The position numbers and the translations under genes were made by a program. From Tricholoma matsutake (Eukaryota > Basidiomycota > Agaricomycetes > Agaricales > Tricholomataceae), in contig AP026538.1 in NCBI GenBank assembly GCA_026075535.2, positions 5,580,001 to 5,644,000 on the forward strand: a DNA stretch of 64,000 nucleotides, given 5' to 3'. This document shows positions 1-12,262 of this stretch, one piece after another (position 1 is the first letter of the stretch; the number at the start of each line of letters is the position of its first letter). The notes under the pieces are model-generated. The model made no database searches. It was not told the DNA's origin and worked only from the letters and a program-made list of their open reading frames with translations.

Positions 1-907
1 ATGCCGACCTTGCCGAGCAATCTCGCTTGCGTCGCCGTTCTCTTGCTTTGCTTACATTAGTTTCCTTTTTTGGGGGGTCCCCCCACCCCACCGTAGGAGC
101 CATGGCCGCGATCGGTGAATCGGACACCTCTTGAGGCAGTTGACCCATGGTTGACTCGTAGTTGACTCACAGTTGACTTGTGGTTGACTCGCGGTTGAGC
201 ACCTCATTACATAATCCTACCAAATTGAGCACTTCGACTTATGGATCCTTTTACATAAGAACAAACATCTGTTAAAATCAATTGCTTCATGATAGTGACC
301 AGTGACTGGCATCAGACTCTTGCATGGCATAGGAGATGATAGAATAAAGAGTCCAGATGTCCAGTCAAGCCAGAAGGCGTGAACATGTCGAGAACTGTAA
401 CAAGCACGATCACGCGACACATGGGAATCTGCTGAACTTGCATCAACCCTACCCCATTTCACTCTATGTAACATCTGTAAGTCTTTTCACTGTTATTCTT
501 CTCAATTACTAACATTTTTTTTCTATTCATCATTAGGTTATCTCATGCAAGATACAACAACGACACACGCTGCCTCCTCCCCATCCACATTGGATGCAAG
601 GAATTTTATTTCGGGTTTGAAGGTTGTGAGGGGCAGTCACCGGGGAGCCTACCCGCCAGGTTGGAGATGAGGGAGTGCTCAAAGCACTACCACCATGAGC
701 TGATAACAACTGCCTAACACCGGCCCAGAAGACATCTCTTGGGCTGTAGGTAAGTTTTTGTTATGATTCATTTTGTGTAACTAATCTTGTTCTTTTAGTA
801 GCTTCTTTAGTTCTGCCTACCACGACGGCTACACCACCTTCTGAACAACAGCAAATGATAACATTGCACCACTACAACAGGGTGTCGAACACTGACACAA
901 CCACGGA
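1..907. other. Dispersed-repeat fragment, no convincing gene
   Basis: Only short open frames without recognisable domains are seen. Two stretches look like spliceosomal introns on the plus strand. One is near 492-535 (GTAAGT donor, ACTAAC branch-like site, TTAG acceptor). The other is near 753-801 (GTAAGT, CTAAT, TTTTAG) and follows a CTTGGGC motif. The same layout recurs at 13350, 37750-37870 (minus strand), 43815 and 62370-62870, so this is probably one copy of a dispersed repeat family. Positions 575-600 also resemble 42791-42810 and 62940-62960 (CCTCCTCCCCATCCA followed by GGATG). No function is claimed. Confidence 0.45.
131..200. repeat. Short tandem repeat, 12-bp GTTGACTC-type units
   Basis: About five consecutive units share the core GTTGACT followed by a variable 3-5 base spacer. 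A reverse-complement version of the same array (GTCAA-type units ending in AACTGCCTCA) lies at about 13720-13790, on the far side of the Copia element. The two arrays are therefore inverted relative to each other. Confidence 0.6.
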
Positions 908-912
908 GACGG

Positions 913-1232
913 TGTAGAAAATCGGTTCCTAGAATATATGAGAATACACTCAGTCCTTGTATAAGTGACTCTATATTCAATGTGTACTGTACCTAGAATA
1001 TATGAGAATACACTACAAGTACCATAGGCAATGTATAAGTGACTGAGGTGGTCGAGCAACTATCTCCTGTATATATATGAGTCCTGTCAGATAAAGAAGC
1101 AAAGGGATAAAGGGAAAGAATGTTTGTTTAAGCGCATCAAAGGGGTGCGCTAAGAATAGCATATGCATCACATGCATTGATCATCGCATCACATGCATCA
1201 GTCATCACCCTATCACAGTGTAATTCTCAGCA
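913..1232 (-). repeat. Copia 3' LTR
   Basis: This is 320 bp long and matches 12263-12623. It lacks about 41 bp present in the other LTR (12374-12415), probably lost by slippage between two copies of a CTTGTATAAGTGACT motif. Most other differences between the two LTRs are CG versus TG or CA. The internal motif CTAGAATATATGAGAATACA occurs twice. Confidence 0.93.
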
Positions 1233-1272
1233 CTCCTTCTCACTGTGATTACTCCTCCTCGCATGGAATCGG

Positions 1273-1747
1273 TCATTTCAAGCCCAGGAAATTTCGAAGA
1301 TAGGTGAATTGTTTGACATCCAAGGCTTTCATGAACATGTTGGCAACATTGTATTTGGTGTTAATGTAGGTAAGGTGCAAGTCGGCAGATTGTACTCGCT
1401 CACAAAGGAAGTGGTATTTGATATTGATATGCTTCACGCAGGAATGCAGAAGAGGGTCTTCAGAAAGGGTCTTGGTTGCCGTGTTGTCACAGGAAATTGT
1501 AGTAGGAGTAGTTTGACCATAGCCAATAGCATCGAGTAGAGTATGTAGCCAAATGCATTCCTTGGCGGCCTCAAATACTGCAATGTATTCGGCCTTGCAG
1601 GAGGATGCAGCAATGACTTTTTGCTTCTGGGTGGCCCAGGAAATAGCTCTGGAACTGAGGGAGCAGACATAACCTCCAACGCTCTGGCGGGTGTCAAGGC
1701 AATTAGCCCAATCAGAGTTGCTGAATGCATGAAGTGTAATGGGATGG
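1273..1747 (-). pseudogene. Copia RNase H fragment (C-terminal end of pol)
   Basis: The minus-strand frame carries the Copia RNase H signatures: a DWANCLDTRQSVGGY block, the AEY block (CKAEYIAV), an SCDN block, a KHINIKYHF block and a NVANMFMKAL block near the end. The fragment stops at a TGA at 1273-1275. It is the 3' part of the pol frame that continues at 8041-9254. The two parts are separated by the LINE, and the 15-bp sequence at the junction occurs on both sides. The frame extends to 1845 by chance into LINE sequence, so I end the real fragment at 1747. Confidence 0.9.
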
Positions 1748-1913
1748 GACTCTCTTAGGCAACAACCATGTGGCACCCCAACAAGGACCCCAGAAAAATA
1801 CCCAAGAAATTGTTGATTTTGATGACCACAGGACGTCCGCGTCATTCTTGCTGCTTAGAAAATACCACATAAACTGTACCTAGGATATTGAATACTGAGA
1901 GTCCAATAGTAAG

Positions 1914-3882
1914 ATGTCGCCACTGCCTCCAGTGACGGCAGCACACAGTACAAGAGCAACTGTTGCACTGACGCCAAAAACACGAGACGAGATCACAAAG
2001 ATGTCAGGTATGGAAGTCAAGGATGTGGAATCAGCAAGAGCGCATCTAATGCATGGGGCCTACATGGTTGAGGGAGCAGAGACTAGTATGGACATGTTGA
2101 GCATGGTTGCGCTGCAACTCTCCCAAATGCAGAAATTGCCAAACCCTGCGATGGAAGCCTTCCAAGCACTAGCTTTCCTGATAGATGATGCTCACCAGAA
2201 GCAGTTTGGGGGGATGATGACAGATCTAGTGGAGAAATCACTCAATACCATGCTAGGACATGCTAAGTCGACCATGGAGGAAGCTTCAGACAATCTGTTA
2301 TCCGCAGCGATATCTGCAACCAACACAATGGACAAGTTTTGGGAGGAATGTCAAAGACTCACAGCAGAACTCAAGGAAGCAATGGAGGATAGTAGAAGTG
2401 ATCAGAGATGCACCAGGGAGACGAGCGGATGAGAGAAGAGAGAAGAGTCTGGTGCCGGCGGGAGAGAGAACATATGTGGATCGAGTGAGGAGGAACATGG
2501 CATCGCTGCCACCGATGCATGCTGTGGTTATAGCACAAGGGGAGATGCAGAAGTGACGGGTGCGGTTGGTGAAGGCTGCAGGACTGGAGGGAGATGGGAT
2601 GGCAGAGCTGACAGAGAAGCAACTGGTGGAGAAAGCCAATGTGGCTTTAGACTTGATGGGGCTGCAAGCAGAAGACAAACCAGAGGGAACACAGTTTGTG
2701 GGGGTGAGCAAGTTGAATGGAGCGGGAGGGGTGATGTACGAGATGGACTCAGAAGAGGCAGCGGAATGGTTGAAAGGTGGCGAGGTGATGAAGGTGTTCA
2801 TAGCAAAGATGGGGTCAATGGCAGACTACAGGGCACAGACATATGAAGTGGTGGTGGATTGGGTTCTGACGACGCTGGACATGGGCCAGATGGGAGCACT
2901 GGAATCGATAGAACAAGCAAGTGGGTTGCAGATGGCAGCAATCCGTGAGGCACAGTGGATCAAGCCAATACACTTGAGGACTCCAGGACAGAGGATGGCA
3001 CTTGCCATATTTGGGTTCTCCACACATGAGGGCGCTAACCATGCGATCGGATTCGGCTTATTCGTGGAAGGGAAGAAGGTGTGGGCGAGGAAACAACTGC
3101 AGGAGCCTAGATGCTGCCTCAAATGCCAATGCTTTGGGGAACACAGGGCAGCAAAATGTGCATCGATACACGAGGTCTGCGGGCGGTGTGGAAAGCAGCA
3201 CAGAACCAGCGACTGTCAGGAGATGGACCAGGGCGTGTTTACATGCTCCAACTGCAAAATGGCAAACAATGGGAAGCAGGGAGGACATGGCACTTTGGAT
3301 CGTTGCTGCCCAGTATTCCTAGAGTGTATAGATTGGGTGAACCATTTGTGCCGTGAAAACAAGTACAGATTCTTCTGTGTGGCTGATCCAAAGACATGGG
3401 AGACACTCGAGGGTGGGGAGGTACACAGGAACTTTCAGGATGCATCATGGGAGAGAGATGGGAACTGGCAGGGAGGGTGGACCCAGGGGAACACACCACA
3501 CAATCAGGGGGGAGGACAAGGTCAGTTGGCAGGAGGTCAAAGGGAAGAGGGAGAAAGCTAGGGAGCAGGGGATAATGGGTGGGCAGGAATATGGACAGAG
3601 GGACTAAGGGGAGAGGCAGTGGATAGAGGCGGGAGCAGGGAAATGGGAAGAGGGGGATTTGGAGCAGGTGGAACTCGAGGAGGGGCAGTGAACCGGAACT
3701 ATAGGCAGGAAACACAAAGAGCTGGCAGACCAGTGCAGTCTATGCTTGACTCATGGGCAACTGGAGGTTACAGGACGTGGGCAGACCAGATGAATGTGAA
3801 CATAGCGGCAAATGCCCATGCACAGTTGGGCGAGACGAGGGGCACTAGCAGTCAACAAGCCAACCCCACAGCCTATGCCTGA
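1914..3882 (+). pseudogene. LINE ORF1, gag-like RNA-binding protein (broken)
   Basis: The N-terminal part (1914-2432) opens with ATG and is alanine- and methionine-rich. The frame shifts by one near 2390-2432, runs to a TGA at 2554-2556, and continues in the same frame from 2557 to a TAG at 3559-3561. It then runs on to the final TGA at 3880-3882. The region 3111-3320 holds three cysteine clusters of the retroelement zinc-knuckle type (CCLKC..H..C, CGRCG..H..C, CSNC..H..C). The tail is glycine- and arginine-rich. In intact relatives this protein coats the element RNA. ORF1 ends 8 bp inside the ORF2 start, an overlap that suggests coupled translation. Confidence 0.88.
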
Positions 3883-6800
3883 TACACCAGAAATACATGA
3901 ACCATGAAGACTGAGGATATGGCAGCAAAACCTGAATCGTTCTCTGGAGGGTCAACTCAATCTACTCCAATCACTGAGAGCCAAGGACTACGACCTCGCG
4001 ATGTTACAGGAACCACATATAGACTTTCTAGGAAGGACAAGATTGAACCTGCACTGGACAGTCATATACCCCAAGCAGCATTTGGCAAACCCAAGTGCCA
4101 CGTGCTCCGTCATTTTAGTAAACCAAAACTTAACTTCAAACAACTGGACCGAGATACCCTTCCCATTGCCAGACATGACTGGGATCCGACTTTGTGGAGA
4201 TTTCGGTATAATTCATATTATCAACATATACAATGACTGCGAACATAATGGAAGCTTAGAGGTGGTGAAGGAGTACATGAGGGGGAGAGTGCGGGAGCAG
4301 GTGGAGGGAGAGAGAGTGCAGTACATATGGCTAGGTGACTTCAACCGACACCACCCATTGTGGGATGAGGAGTGGAATGCACACCTTTTCATGACAGCCA
4401 CATTGGAAGTGACCCAGCCCCTGCTTAATATGATCACAAGGTACAACATGAAGATGGCACTGCCAAAGGACATACCAATGCTGGAAGCCAGTTCAACCAA
4501 AAATTATACATGGGTGGACAACATTTTTTGTTCCGCAATGCTGCTCGATGCATTTGTTACGTGCAACACAGACCCACAGCAACGACCGCAGAAGATGGAC
4601 CACATGCTGATACTCAGTCAGCTAGAGATCACACCAGGTCGAACAGATTTCAAAGTGAGGTTCAACTACAAATTAACAGACTGGGGGGAATTCCACGAGC
4701 CTTTGGAAGCTGGGCTCGCAGTGTTGCTGGTACCAGAGGAACTCACCACAATAGCGCAGTTCCACACCGCACTCGAATGGCTAGACCTGGTAATCAAGGC
4801 AGCCATCACGAAACATGTACCAATGTCAAAACCCAGTCCATACTCAAAGTGTTGGTGGTCGAAAGAGTTAGCTGCACTAAAGAAGGTGAAGGAGAAGCTG
4901 GCGAGAAGGTCATATGAGAGGCGAGCAGGGGATGGGGATCCAATACATGAAGCGTTCCGGCAGGCAAGGAACAACTATTCTGAGGTGATCCAAACCACGC
5001 AGGCAGAACACTGGACAGAGTGGCTGGAGTCCTTGGATGGGGAGGAGTTGTGGGCAGCAAACTGGCTAGTAACTGGACCAGCATCAGATGGAGGGAGGTG
5101 TTGAGTGCCAACGCTACAGGTGAAAGATCCAATTACAAAGGTGGTCACACAAGAAGCATGCACCAACGAAGACAAGGGGAGTCTCTTCTACCAAACCTTC
5201 TTTCCAACTTGGACAGCACCGCCAGCCACAGCACCCACCGAGCCTTATCCCCCAGCAAAGTGGGAATATGAACCAGTCATGGATGAGCAGATTTGCCGGG
5301 TGATAAGGAAGATGAAACCCTGGAAAGCCACAAGATCGGGCACAGTCCCAAACTCAGTATTTGTCCATGCACGGGAACTGTTAATTCTGCATCTAGGTCC
5401 AATTTTCCAAGCCATGGACACTCTCAAAGTCTATCCAAGTGATTGGAAAGTGACCAAAACACCAGTACTGAAGAAGCCAGGCAAAGCAGATTACACCTCA
5501 CCAAATGCATGGAGACCCATAGTGTTATCCAACGGCTATGTGAGATTACTAAATGGGTGTAAAACAGAAGATCTGGTGCTAATGTGCAAAAAGACAGGAA
5601 TTCTCCCTCCCAACCACTTTGGAGGCAGGCTGGGAAGGGCGACTACTGACTTGATACACCTGATGGTGAAGACAGTGAAGGACGCGTGGAGGAAAGGGGA
5701 AGTGGCATCACTGTTGTGTTTAGATGTGAAGGGAGCTTTTCTGAGCACGGCAGTGGACATGTTGTGTCAACACGGGGTGCCAGAGGGACATGTGGAGTGG
5801 CTGGGGAGACGGTTGGAGGGCAGGCAGACAACACTCGTATTCGATGACTACCGGTCTGAGCTTTTTGACATCGAAGATGGGCTGGATCAGGGTGACGCCC
5901 AGTCACTGATTGTATGGATCATCTACAATCTGCTAATTTTGCAAATCTTCCAGAAGTTGGCAAAGGAGACTGGGCTTCTATATGTTGACAACACAGCAGC
6001 ATTGGTGACTGGAGCAGACTTCCACATAACCAACGACAAACTGAGGGACATCATGAACCGCAAAGGAGGGATTTTGGAGTGGGCTGCGGCACACAATTGC
6101 TCATTTGGAATTGAGAAGTTCCAGCTCGTTGACCTGTCACAACGAAAGATATGGGACCCTTTTTGGCCACGCAAATGAATACCAACCCCACGAGCAGCAC
6201 TCATACTCAATGGCCAACAGATCGAATCAACCACAACAGTCAAGTTTCTGGGGCTACACATCGACAGAGAGCTGAGGTGGGAGGAGCAGATGGCAGTGGC
6301 ACTGGGGAAAGGACAGGATTGGTTGGGGCAATGCGGGAGGATTGCAAGGCCATCAGGGGGAATATCAGGGCAACACATGCGTTGGCTGTACCTATCAGTG
6401 GTGAGACCATGAATGTTATATGGGGCGGACGTGTTCCTCGGACCAGCGCTACGGAGTGCATCTTTCAAGGTCAACAAAGGTGGGCGGGCAGCACTCAACA
6501 AACTAGCTGCGATCCAGAGGAGGGCAGCAATACTCATTGTCAGCAGGATGCACACATCACCAACAGATATGTTAGATGTACATGCCAATCTCTTACCGTT
6601 CCATCTTCTAGTCAACAAAGTCCGGTTCCAAGCTGCGCTATGCCTGGCAACACTCCCCATCACACATCCACTACATAACCCAGTAAAACAAGCAGCCAAC
6701 CGATTCGTCAAGAAACACCACACACCACTACACAAAATGATGCACACATTCAAGCTGAAACCAGACCTAATGGAGAAGATTTCAGCAGTACAACAAGGGC

Positions 6801-7804
6801 CAAAGTGGAAGCCCAACATGATGCTACACATCGCAGAAAGCAAGGAGCAAGCAAAGGAAGAAGAAGAGGCAGATGAGTCATGGGTGAAAGTGTTTACGGA
6901 TGGCTCAGGGTACAAGGGACAGGTGGGAGCAGTGGCGGTGTTATACCGAGATGGCGCAGTTAGGAGTAGAAGGAGATTGAGGCTAGGCTCCATATGGCAC
7001 CACACTGTATATAAATGGGAGGGGGTAGGGATGATTCTGGGTCTAGAGCTGATCAGAGAGGAACAACATGCAAACAGGATGATACTGATGGGAGTCGACA
7101 ACACAGCAGCCATCACTGCAACGCATTCAATCAAACCAGGGCCAGGACACTATCTGTGGGACTTGTTCCACTGGCAGCTGAAAATGGTGTCTGACAGACA
7201 CCAAGACATGGACCTGTTGATAAGGTGGACGCCTGGACACATCGACATCGAAGGGAATGAGGAAGCCGACAAAGAAGCTAAAGCGGCAGCCAAACACGGA
7301 TCCAGTCCAAACCAAAAGTTACCTGTGCAGTTACGGAAAACACTACCATGCAGCAAATCAGTGGTCCAGCAGGCATACCATGCAAAACTGAAGCAAGCGG
7401 CAGCGAAGGTGTGGCAGAAGTCACCACGGTTTGAGCGGATGAAGCAGATAGACCCAGCACTACCATCTGACAAGTTCAGCAAACAAATGTCGAAAATGTT
7501 GCGCAAACACGCAAGCCTACTGTTCCAGTTGCAATCAGGACACATCCCCTTGAACAAGCACTTGCACCACATCCAAAAAGCCAACTCCCCAATTTGTCCC
7601 TGCTGCCATCAATACAACGAAACAGTAATGCACTACGTGATGCACTGCCCAGCCCACAAAAACGCGAGACACAAGATGATACGAGCAGGTGGAAGAGGAG
7701 TGAGAGACTTATCCAAGCTGTTCCCCCACCTCTTCCGTTTTATCGGCCACAGCGGACGCATGCGGTCCGTCTTTGGGGAAATCCCTGACCAGCCCACTCA
7801 ATAA
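3875..7804 (+). pseudogene. LINE ORF2: AP endonuclease, reverse transcriptase, RNase H (broken)
   Basis: One frame runs from ATG 3875 to TAA 7804, interrupted only by TGA at 3905-3907, 5102-5104, 6176-6178 and 6410-6412. Domains in order are as follows. The endonuclease lies at about 3910-4640 (LQEPH and GDFNRHHPLWD motifs). The RT lies at about 5250-6170 (LDVKGAF, GLDQGD, then YVDN where YVDD is expected). A connector follows. RNase H lies at about 6885-7290 (FTDGSG, VDNTAAI, TPGHIDIEGNEEAD). A C-terminal CPCC..H..C knuckle lies at about 7598-7655. The protein would nick target DNA and copy the RNA there. The four TGA codons sit where arginine would be plausible, and the YVDN change fits GACGAC to GACAAC, a CG to CA step. 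The gene is dead but nearly full length. Confidence 0.93.
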
Positions 7805-8040
7805 TGGACCCACAAATATCCTCTCACTTACTAATATACTACAGCGACCTGACACTACGTCTACTATTTCATGCGGGACCCCTGCTATGGGTGTTGCTCT
7901 GCGATGCCCATAGCTGATGCGATGAACTCCTCTTTTCATGGGCAATTAATTAGATATGTAGTTATGGGTGTGTTTTTGTCTACCATATGGTTCGCCACAA
8001 AGGACAATAAATGAGGATTCAAAAAAGAAAAAAAAAAAAA
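7805..8040 (+). other. LINE 3' UTR with poly(A) signal and tail
   Basis: This short untranslated region follows ORF2. It contains AATAAA at 8006-8011 and an A-rich tail at 8021-8040 with a single G interruption. The left TSD copy follows immediately. This marks target-primed reverse transcription of a polyadenylated transcript. Confidence 0.88.
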
Positions 8041-9254
8041 AGTGTAATGGGATGGTTACCCCCAAGGTGTAATTTGAGGTCCTGAGTCCCCTTGAGGTAA
8101 CGAACAAGTCAAAGTGCTGCCTTCCAGTGGTCAAACAAATATGAATCAAGGTACTGAGATAGTTGTTGGACTGCATGTGAAATATCGGGACGTGTGGAAA
8201 TTGCCAGGTAGAGTAGACAGCCGACGAGAGATCAATATGGTAATTTATTGAGCTGAAGTTGTTCATCAGGGGGAATGGAATCGTGGCTGGCACGTCTAAG
8301 TTTAGATCCAGGCTTGAGGGGAGCAGATGTCGGGTGGGCATCTTTCTGCCCAAATTGTTTGATGATTTTATCAATGAGAGCCATCTGTGAAAGTGCAACA
8401 GTGCGAGTTGCCCTGTCCCAAGTCACCGCAATACCCATGATGAAGCAAGCGGTTCCCAAATTGGAGATCGTCCACACCTTGCGCATTTGATCTTTGAAGT
8501 GCTCATTCTCATCTTTGGAATCGGCAATCACCAAATAGTCATCGACATGAACGGCGGCAATCACAATCCCTGAGCCAGTTTTGCAGAAGTAAATGCAGGA
8601 CTCGCAAGAAAGGCGGGTGAATCCCCATTTGATCATTTGGGTGTCGAGTGTCTGGTTCCAGATGCACCCGCTTTGTTTTATGCCATATAAGCTGCGTTGT
8701 AATTGCCATACCCAGTCCTCCTTTCCTGGTTCCTCAAAACCAGTGGGTTGTTGCATGTATTGTACTTCATCATTGGGTAAGAGGCTGTAGAGGAATGCCG
8801 TCTTCACATTGGTCTGTTGGGCATCCCAACCTAAGGAGGCCACGATGTGGAGAAGAATTCTCCAGGATTCCATGCGTGCAGTAGGTGAGGTTGTTTTGGT
8901 GTAATCCTTACCATAGATCTGCTCAAAACCTTTAAAAACAAGGTGTACCTTCCATCTTACCACCTGTCCCATTTCATCCTGTTTGATGTGGAATACCGGT
9001 TTCCCCTTTTGGATATGTTTTCCTTGTGGAACTTCAGATTGGGGAATGAGTTTATAGACCCCCATGTCCTTCAAGGATTTTAACTCATTCTTATACCCTG
9101 CCACCCAGTGTGCTGCATCCGCTGAGTTCTTCACTTCATCCCAAGTCTGTGGCTCATCCTCAAATTGGAGTGATTCTGGATCAAAATCAGTCATCTCCGA
9201 GATCATAGCCAGGAGATCATGTGCCTGATCACCAAGATCAAGGTTCTCAAACAC
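8041..9254 (-). pseudogene. Copia reverse transcriptase (broken)
   Basis: The minus-strand frame shows the Copia RT blocks: VRWKVHLVFKGFEQ, TARMESWR, TNVKTAFLY, LQRSLYGIKQSG, and the active site HVDDYL near 8540. It then continues through a TGA (8232-8234) into SLVGCLLYLA and a second TGA (8109-8111) before LVRYLKGT. The first catalytic aspartate, expected as DVKTAFL, is asparagine. The codon context (ACC AAT) fits a CG to CA change from ACC GAT. The frame is cut by the LINE at 8041 and resumes at 1747. The role of the intact family is to copy the element RNA into cDNA. Confidence 0.92.
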
Positions 9255-9344
9255 GAGTCGAAGATCATCAATGATGTCATTCCCATCAGTAGAGATGTTC
9301 AGGTGATCGTCTTGGGATCCGGCGTGTTTGGCGGCCCGACGTTC

Positions 9345-11075
9345 TCAATGCATCTCTTTGACACGAGCTGCACTCTCCTTGGATTCTTGGATGGCTGTCT
9401 CAGTATGTGTAGTAGAGGGTCCACCAGTTGGGTTCCATTCTGTTGGGATAGGTACCTGGGAGGAATGGCGCAGGGGTCTGGGCGCTGGTTGTGTGATAAT
9501 GTCCAGATTGGGAGGTGTGGGAGGCACAAGAGGTCCAACCTCATCATCATTATCCTCGTGTGGAAGGATAGGCATTGGGGCAGCAGGATTGGGATCAGAG
9601 TGGTTTGGTTGCATATCTAGGGCTGGTGGTGTGTGTCCTTCATGACTCTCAATGAAGCGGACATGATATGAGCTGTACACTTTGTGGGTAGTATGGTGGT
9701 AACATCTGTAGGCTTTTGATTTTGGCTCGTAGCCAATAAGGACACATTCAATTGCCCATTCGAAGATTTTGGGGTTGTGTTTGTTAGGGATTAGAACGAA
9801 TGCGCAGCAACCAATTTCGCGCATGTATGAGTAGTTGGGTTTGCGTTTGTGCCAAAGTTCCCAAGGTGTAACCCCTTTTAATGAATGCATAGTAGTTCTG
9901 GCATGTACGTGAACAGCCGTCAAATAAAACTCATCCCACAAGTATGTTGGCAAATTTGCATAAAGTCGCATAGTACGTGCTTTCGCCATGAGCATCCGAT
10001 GCATTCATTCAACTTGCCCAATATGAGCAGACATATGTGGTGCCGTGAAATGTTGGGTTGTCCCCCAGGATTTGAGCCAAGCTTCCATTTCATTGGACTT
10101 CAGTTCACCATTGTCCATAATGTAGATTTCAACTTTCAGACCAGTTTCGGATTCGCGTGCCAACTCCCAGGCTTTGAGTTCCGGAAACACGTCGTCTTTA
10201 TTTTTAAGTGGTATAGACCAGGGGAATGAAGTACAATCATCCACTATGTCCATAACATACTCATTTCCAGTATGGGACTTGACAGCATGCGGACCTGACA
10301 AATCGACCCACACCTTCTCTAGCTTCCTTGTTGCTCTATGCCCCTCCCCCTCTTTGTGCTTCTTGGGGACCGGAGTCTTTGTCTGCTTTCCAAGGATGCA
10401 TACATCACATTTGGGCGGTCTCAAAACAGAAGAGATCGGCACACCTGTGAGTGTACCCTTCTTGGCCATGTCCCATAGGGACTGGTAGTTGGCATGACCA
10501 AGGCAACGATGCCAGGTTTCAAGGTTCAGCGAACTGTGGACAGTGAAAGCGTGGTCAGTGGTGGTGGAGTGTAAGGTGAGCGCATAGAGTTTCTTGGTGG
10601 AGAGTCGAGGGCCCTGGGCAATGAGGGTGCCAGTGGATTTATTGGTTATCCAGCAGGAAGAGGAGTCAAAGTGAGCTATGGCATTCGAGTCCTCAGTGAG
10701 GGACCCGACGGAAATGAGGCAAACTGTCGCATTTGGGATGTAAAGTGCATTACATAAGGTGATTGATGCGCCCCGTGCCACCCTTAGTTTGATGTCGCCG
10801 ACACCTATAGCGGTGATGGAAGATCCCCCTATGCCTTTTACTGAGCGGGGTTGAATGGGATGGAGGTAGAGGAAGTCAGAATGTTTGGGTGATATGTGAA
10901 CCATGGCGCCTGTGTCAACAATGAAGGGAAAATCCATGAGGGATATTTGGCTGCGGTTTGATTGGTTCAGAGGTTTGACGGCGAATGTGCCATTGATAGC
11001 TGTAGTGTGATGCTCATCCCAGTTGACCGAAGTGACAGGCTCCTCCTCAATTACTAACCATCCTTCATATTCAAC
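9345..11075 (-). pseudogene. Copia protease and integrase (broken)
   Basis: The frame leads into a protease with an aspartyl active site (VDTGAMVHIS at about 10914). The GAG-pre-integrase block follows (WHRCLGHANYQSL, with a CDVCILGK zinc pair) and then the integrase core (VWVDLSGP, DIVDDC, MDNGELKSNEMEAW). A TGA at 10005-10007 interrupts the conserved VER-MHR block, where the integrase glutamate region lies. The frame then continues unchanged to 9345. From 9600 onward the sequence is the usual proline-rich spacer before RT. The protein would process Gag-Pol and insert cDNA. Confidence 0.92.
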
Positions 11076-11079
11076 TTTG

Positions 11080-12077
11080 TCAATTGTGGAGAGGATCAGT
11101 GGCTAATCCAGTGAATTCTGGAGTGGAGGAAGGTGATGGCACCTGGGCAGAGTCGATCATTACAGTGAATGCACGTCCATTGACATCTTTCACGGTTACT
11201 GGAACCTTGGAAGAATCAGTACCTTGCCTCTTCTTCTCGATCATAAGTTTCTGGGCAGCTTTGGACTCATCAATTGTTTTCCCAGCCATACCCCCTCCCG
11301 GTTTGATACAAAAATCAGTGGTATGGCCAGATTTTTGCAAATGGGGTTTCTGCAAATGGGTGCGTTAGATGATTTTGTTGGTTTGATGCAGGCAACGAGG
11401 GCAATGGTTGATCGGGATGCGTCATGCTGGTCGTTCTCAAGTAGGGATTGTTTGTTTTCCAGGAAACGGCGAATGTCTTTAGAGGTATAAGGTGTGGACT
11501 TGGTTGAGGCGGTAATATCACGGGAAATGATGGAGCATGCATGAGGGAAATGTTCACTAAGGGAGTTAAGGAGCGCTATGCAACAGAGGAGATCGGCTTT
11601 TATATCCCCCATGGCAAATGCACGCTCAATCAGTGTGCAAATCTTGTCAGCAGTCTCCAGAAGTGGAATTTCCTTCAAACATTGTATGGAGAGAGCCTGT
11701 TGGAGCAGCTGGACCTGACAAACTGGGCCCTCCTTCTGGTGATGATCCCGAAGAGTCGTCCAGTTGACATTGGGACCCTTTGTCATATCCATGAAAGGGT
11801 GTTCAGAGGAAGACACACTCGATGCAAGGAACACATATGCCAAGTGCGAGTTGGCCTTCCAGTTGGAAAGTGCTCGAGGTTCTGTAGTTGGTGGGGCTTT
11901 AATATCCCCAGTGGCATACTCATACAAACCGTTGAGTGAAAGAGCAATGGTGACATCTTCGCACCATTCTTTGTAGTTAGACTTGAGTTTGTCGAGTTTC
12001 TCCCCAGAGTATTGTACCAATAGTTTGATAGGTGAAACAGAGACAGTAGTGGGTTCAGAGTTGGCAGCCATGATCAA
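11080..12077 (-). pseudogene. Copia gag (frameshifted)
   Basis: The frame opens at ATG 12077 and runs to 11241. It has the UBN2-like gag layout (YKEWCEDVTIAL, then NWTTLRDHHQKEG). The zinc-knuckle end sits in a second frame (11355-11080, KSGHTTDFC), so a frameshift lies near 11350. Another returns the frame near 11085 into the protease. The intact protein would form the particle shell. The family call rests on remembered motifs. Confidence 0.85.
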
Positions 12078-12248
12078 ATGAGGTTTGGGTATAGCAGGGG
12101 AGAGATGTGGAGGGATGTGCTAGGCAACAAAGGAGGTCTACATGACTGTATAGGGTCCAAGGCACAAAGGTGATCGATCGATCAAAAATTGACATCACGA
12201 AGAAACGTCGAGTGGCTAGGAAGTTTCTACCGTCAATTCAACGATGAA

Positions 12249-12262
12249 AATGGCCCATAACC
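12249..12262 (-). promoter_or_regulatory. Copia primer-binding-site candidate
   Basis: Directly inside the 5' LTR the minus strand reads GGTTATGGGCCATT. This position and the TTATGGGCC core fit a Copia primer-binding site (often a half tRNA-iMet). The tRNA match was not computed. Confidence 0.5.

Larger units (their letters stand above)
1748..8040 (+). mobile_element. Full-length non-LTR retrotransposon (LINE, Tad1/I-like), decayed
   Basis: The insertion is bounded by a perfect 15-bp TSD (AGTGTAATGGGATGG at 1733-1747 and 8041-8055). It ends in an A-rich tail (8021-8040) about 10 bp after an AATAAA signal (8006-8011). Two open frames follow the LINE plan: a gag-like ORF1 with three zinc knuckles, then an ORF2 with AP endonuclease, RT, RNase H and a CCHC motif. 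RNase H in ORF2 and the gag knuckles fit the Tad1/I group common in fungi. The clade call is from memory. Because the 5' end is present, this was a full-length insertion into the Copia element. It is inactive now: ORF1 has a frameshift and two stops, and ORF2 has four TGA stops and an altered RT active site. Confidence 0.95.

Noticed and set aside
5923..7134. 403-codon minus-strand frame opposite the LINE RT
   Set aside because: It is an antisense shadow of the conserved ORF2 frame. Serine/leucine-rich and without domains.
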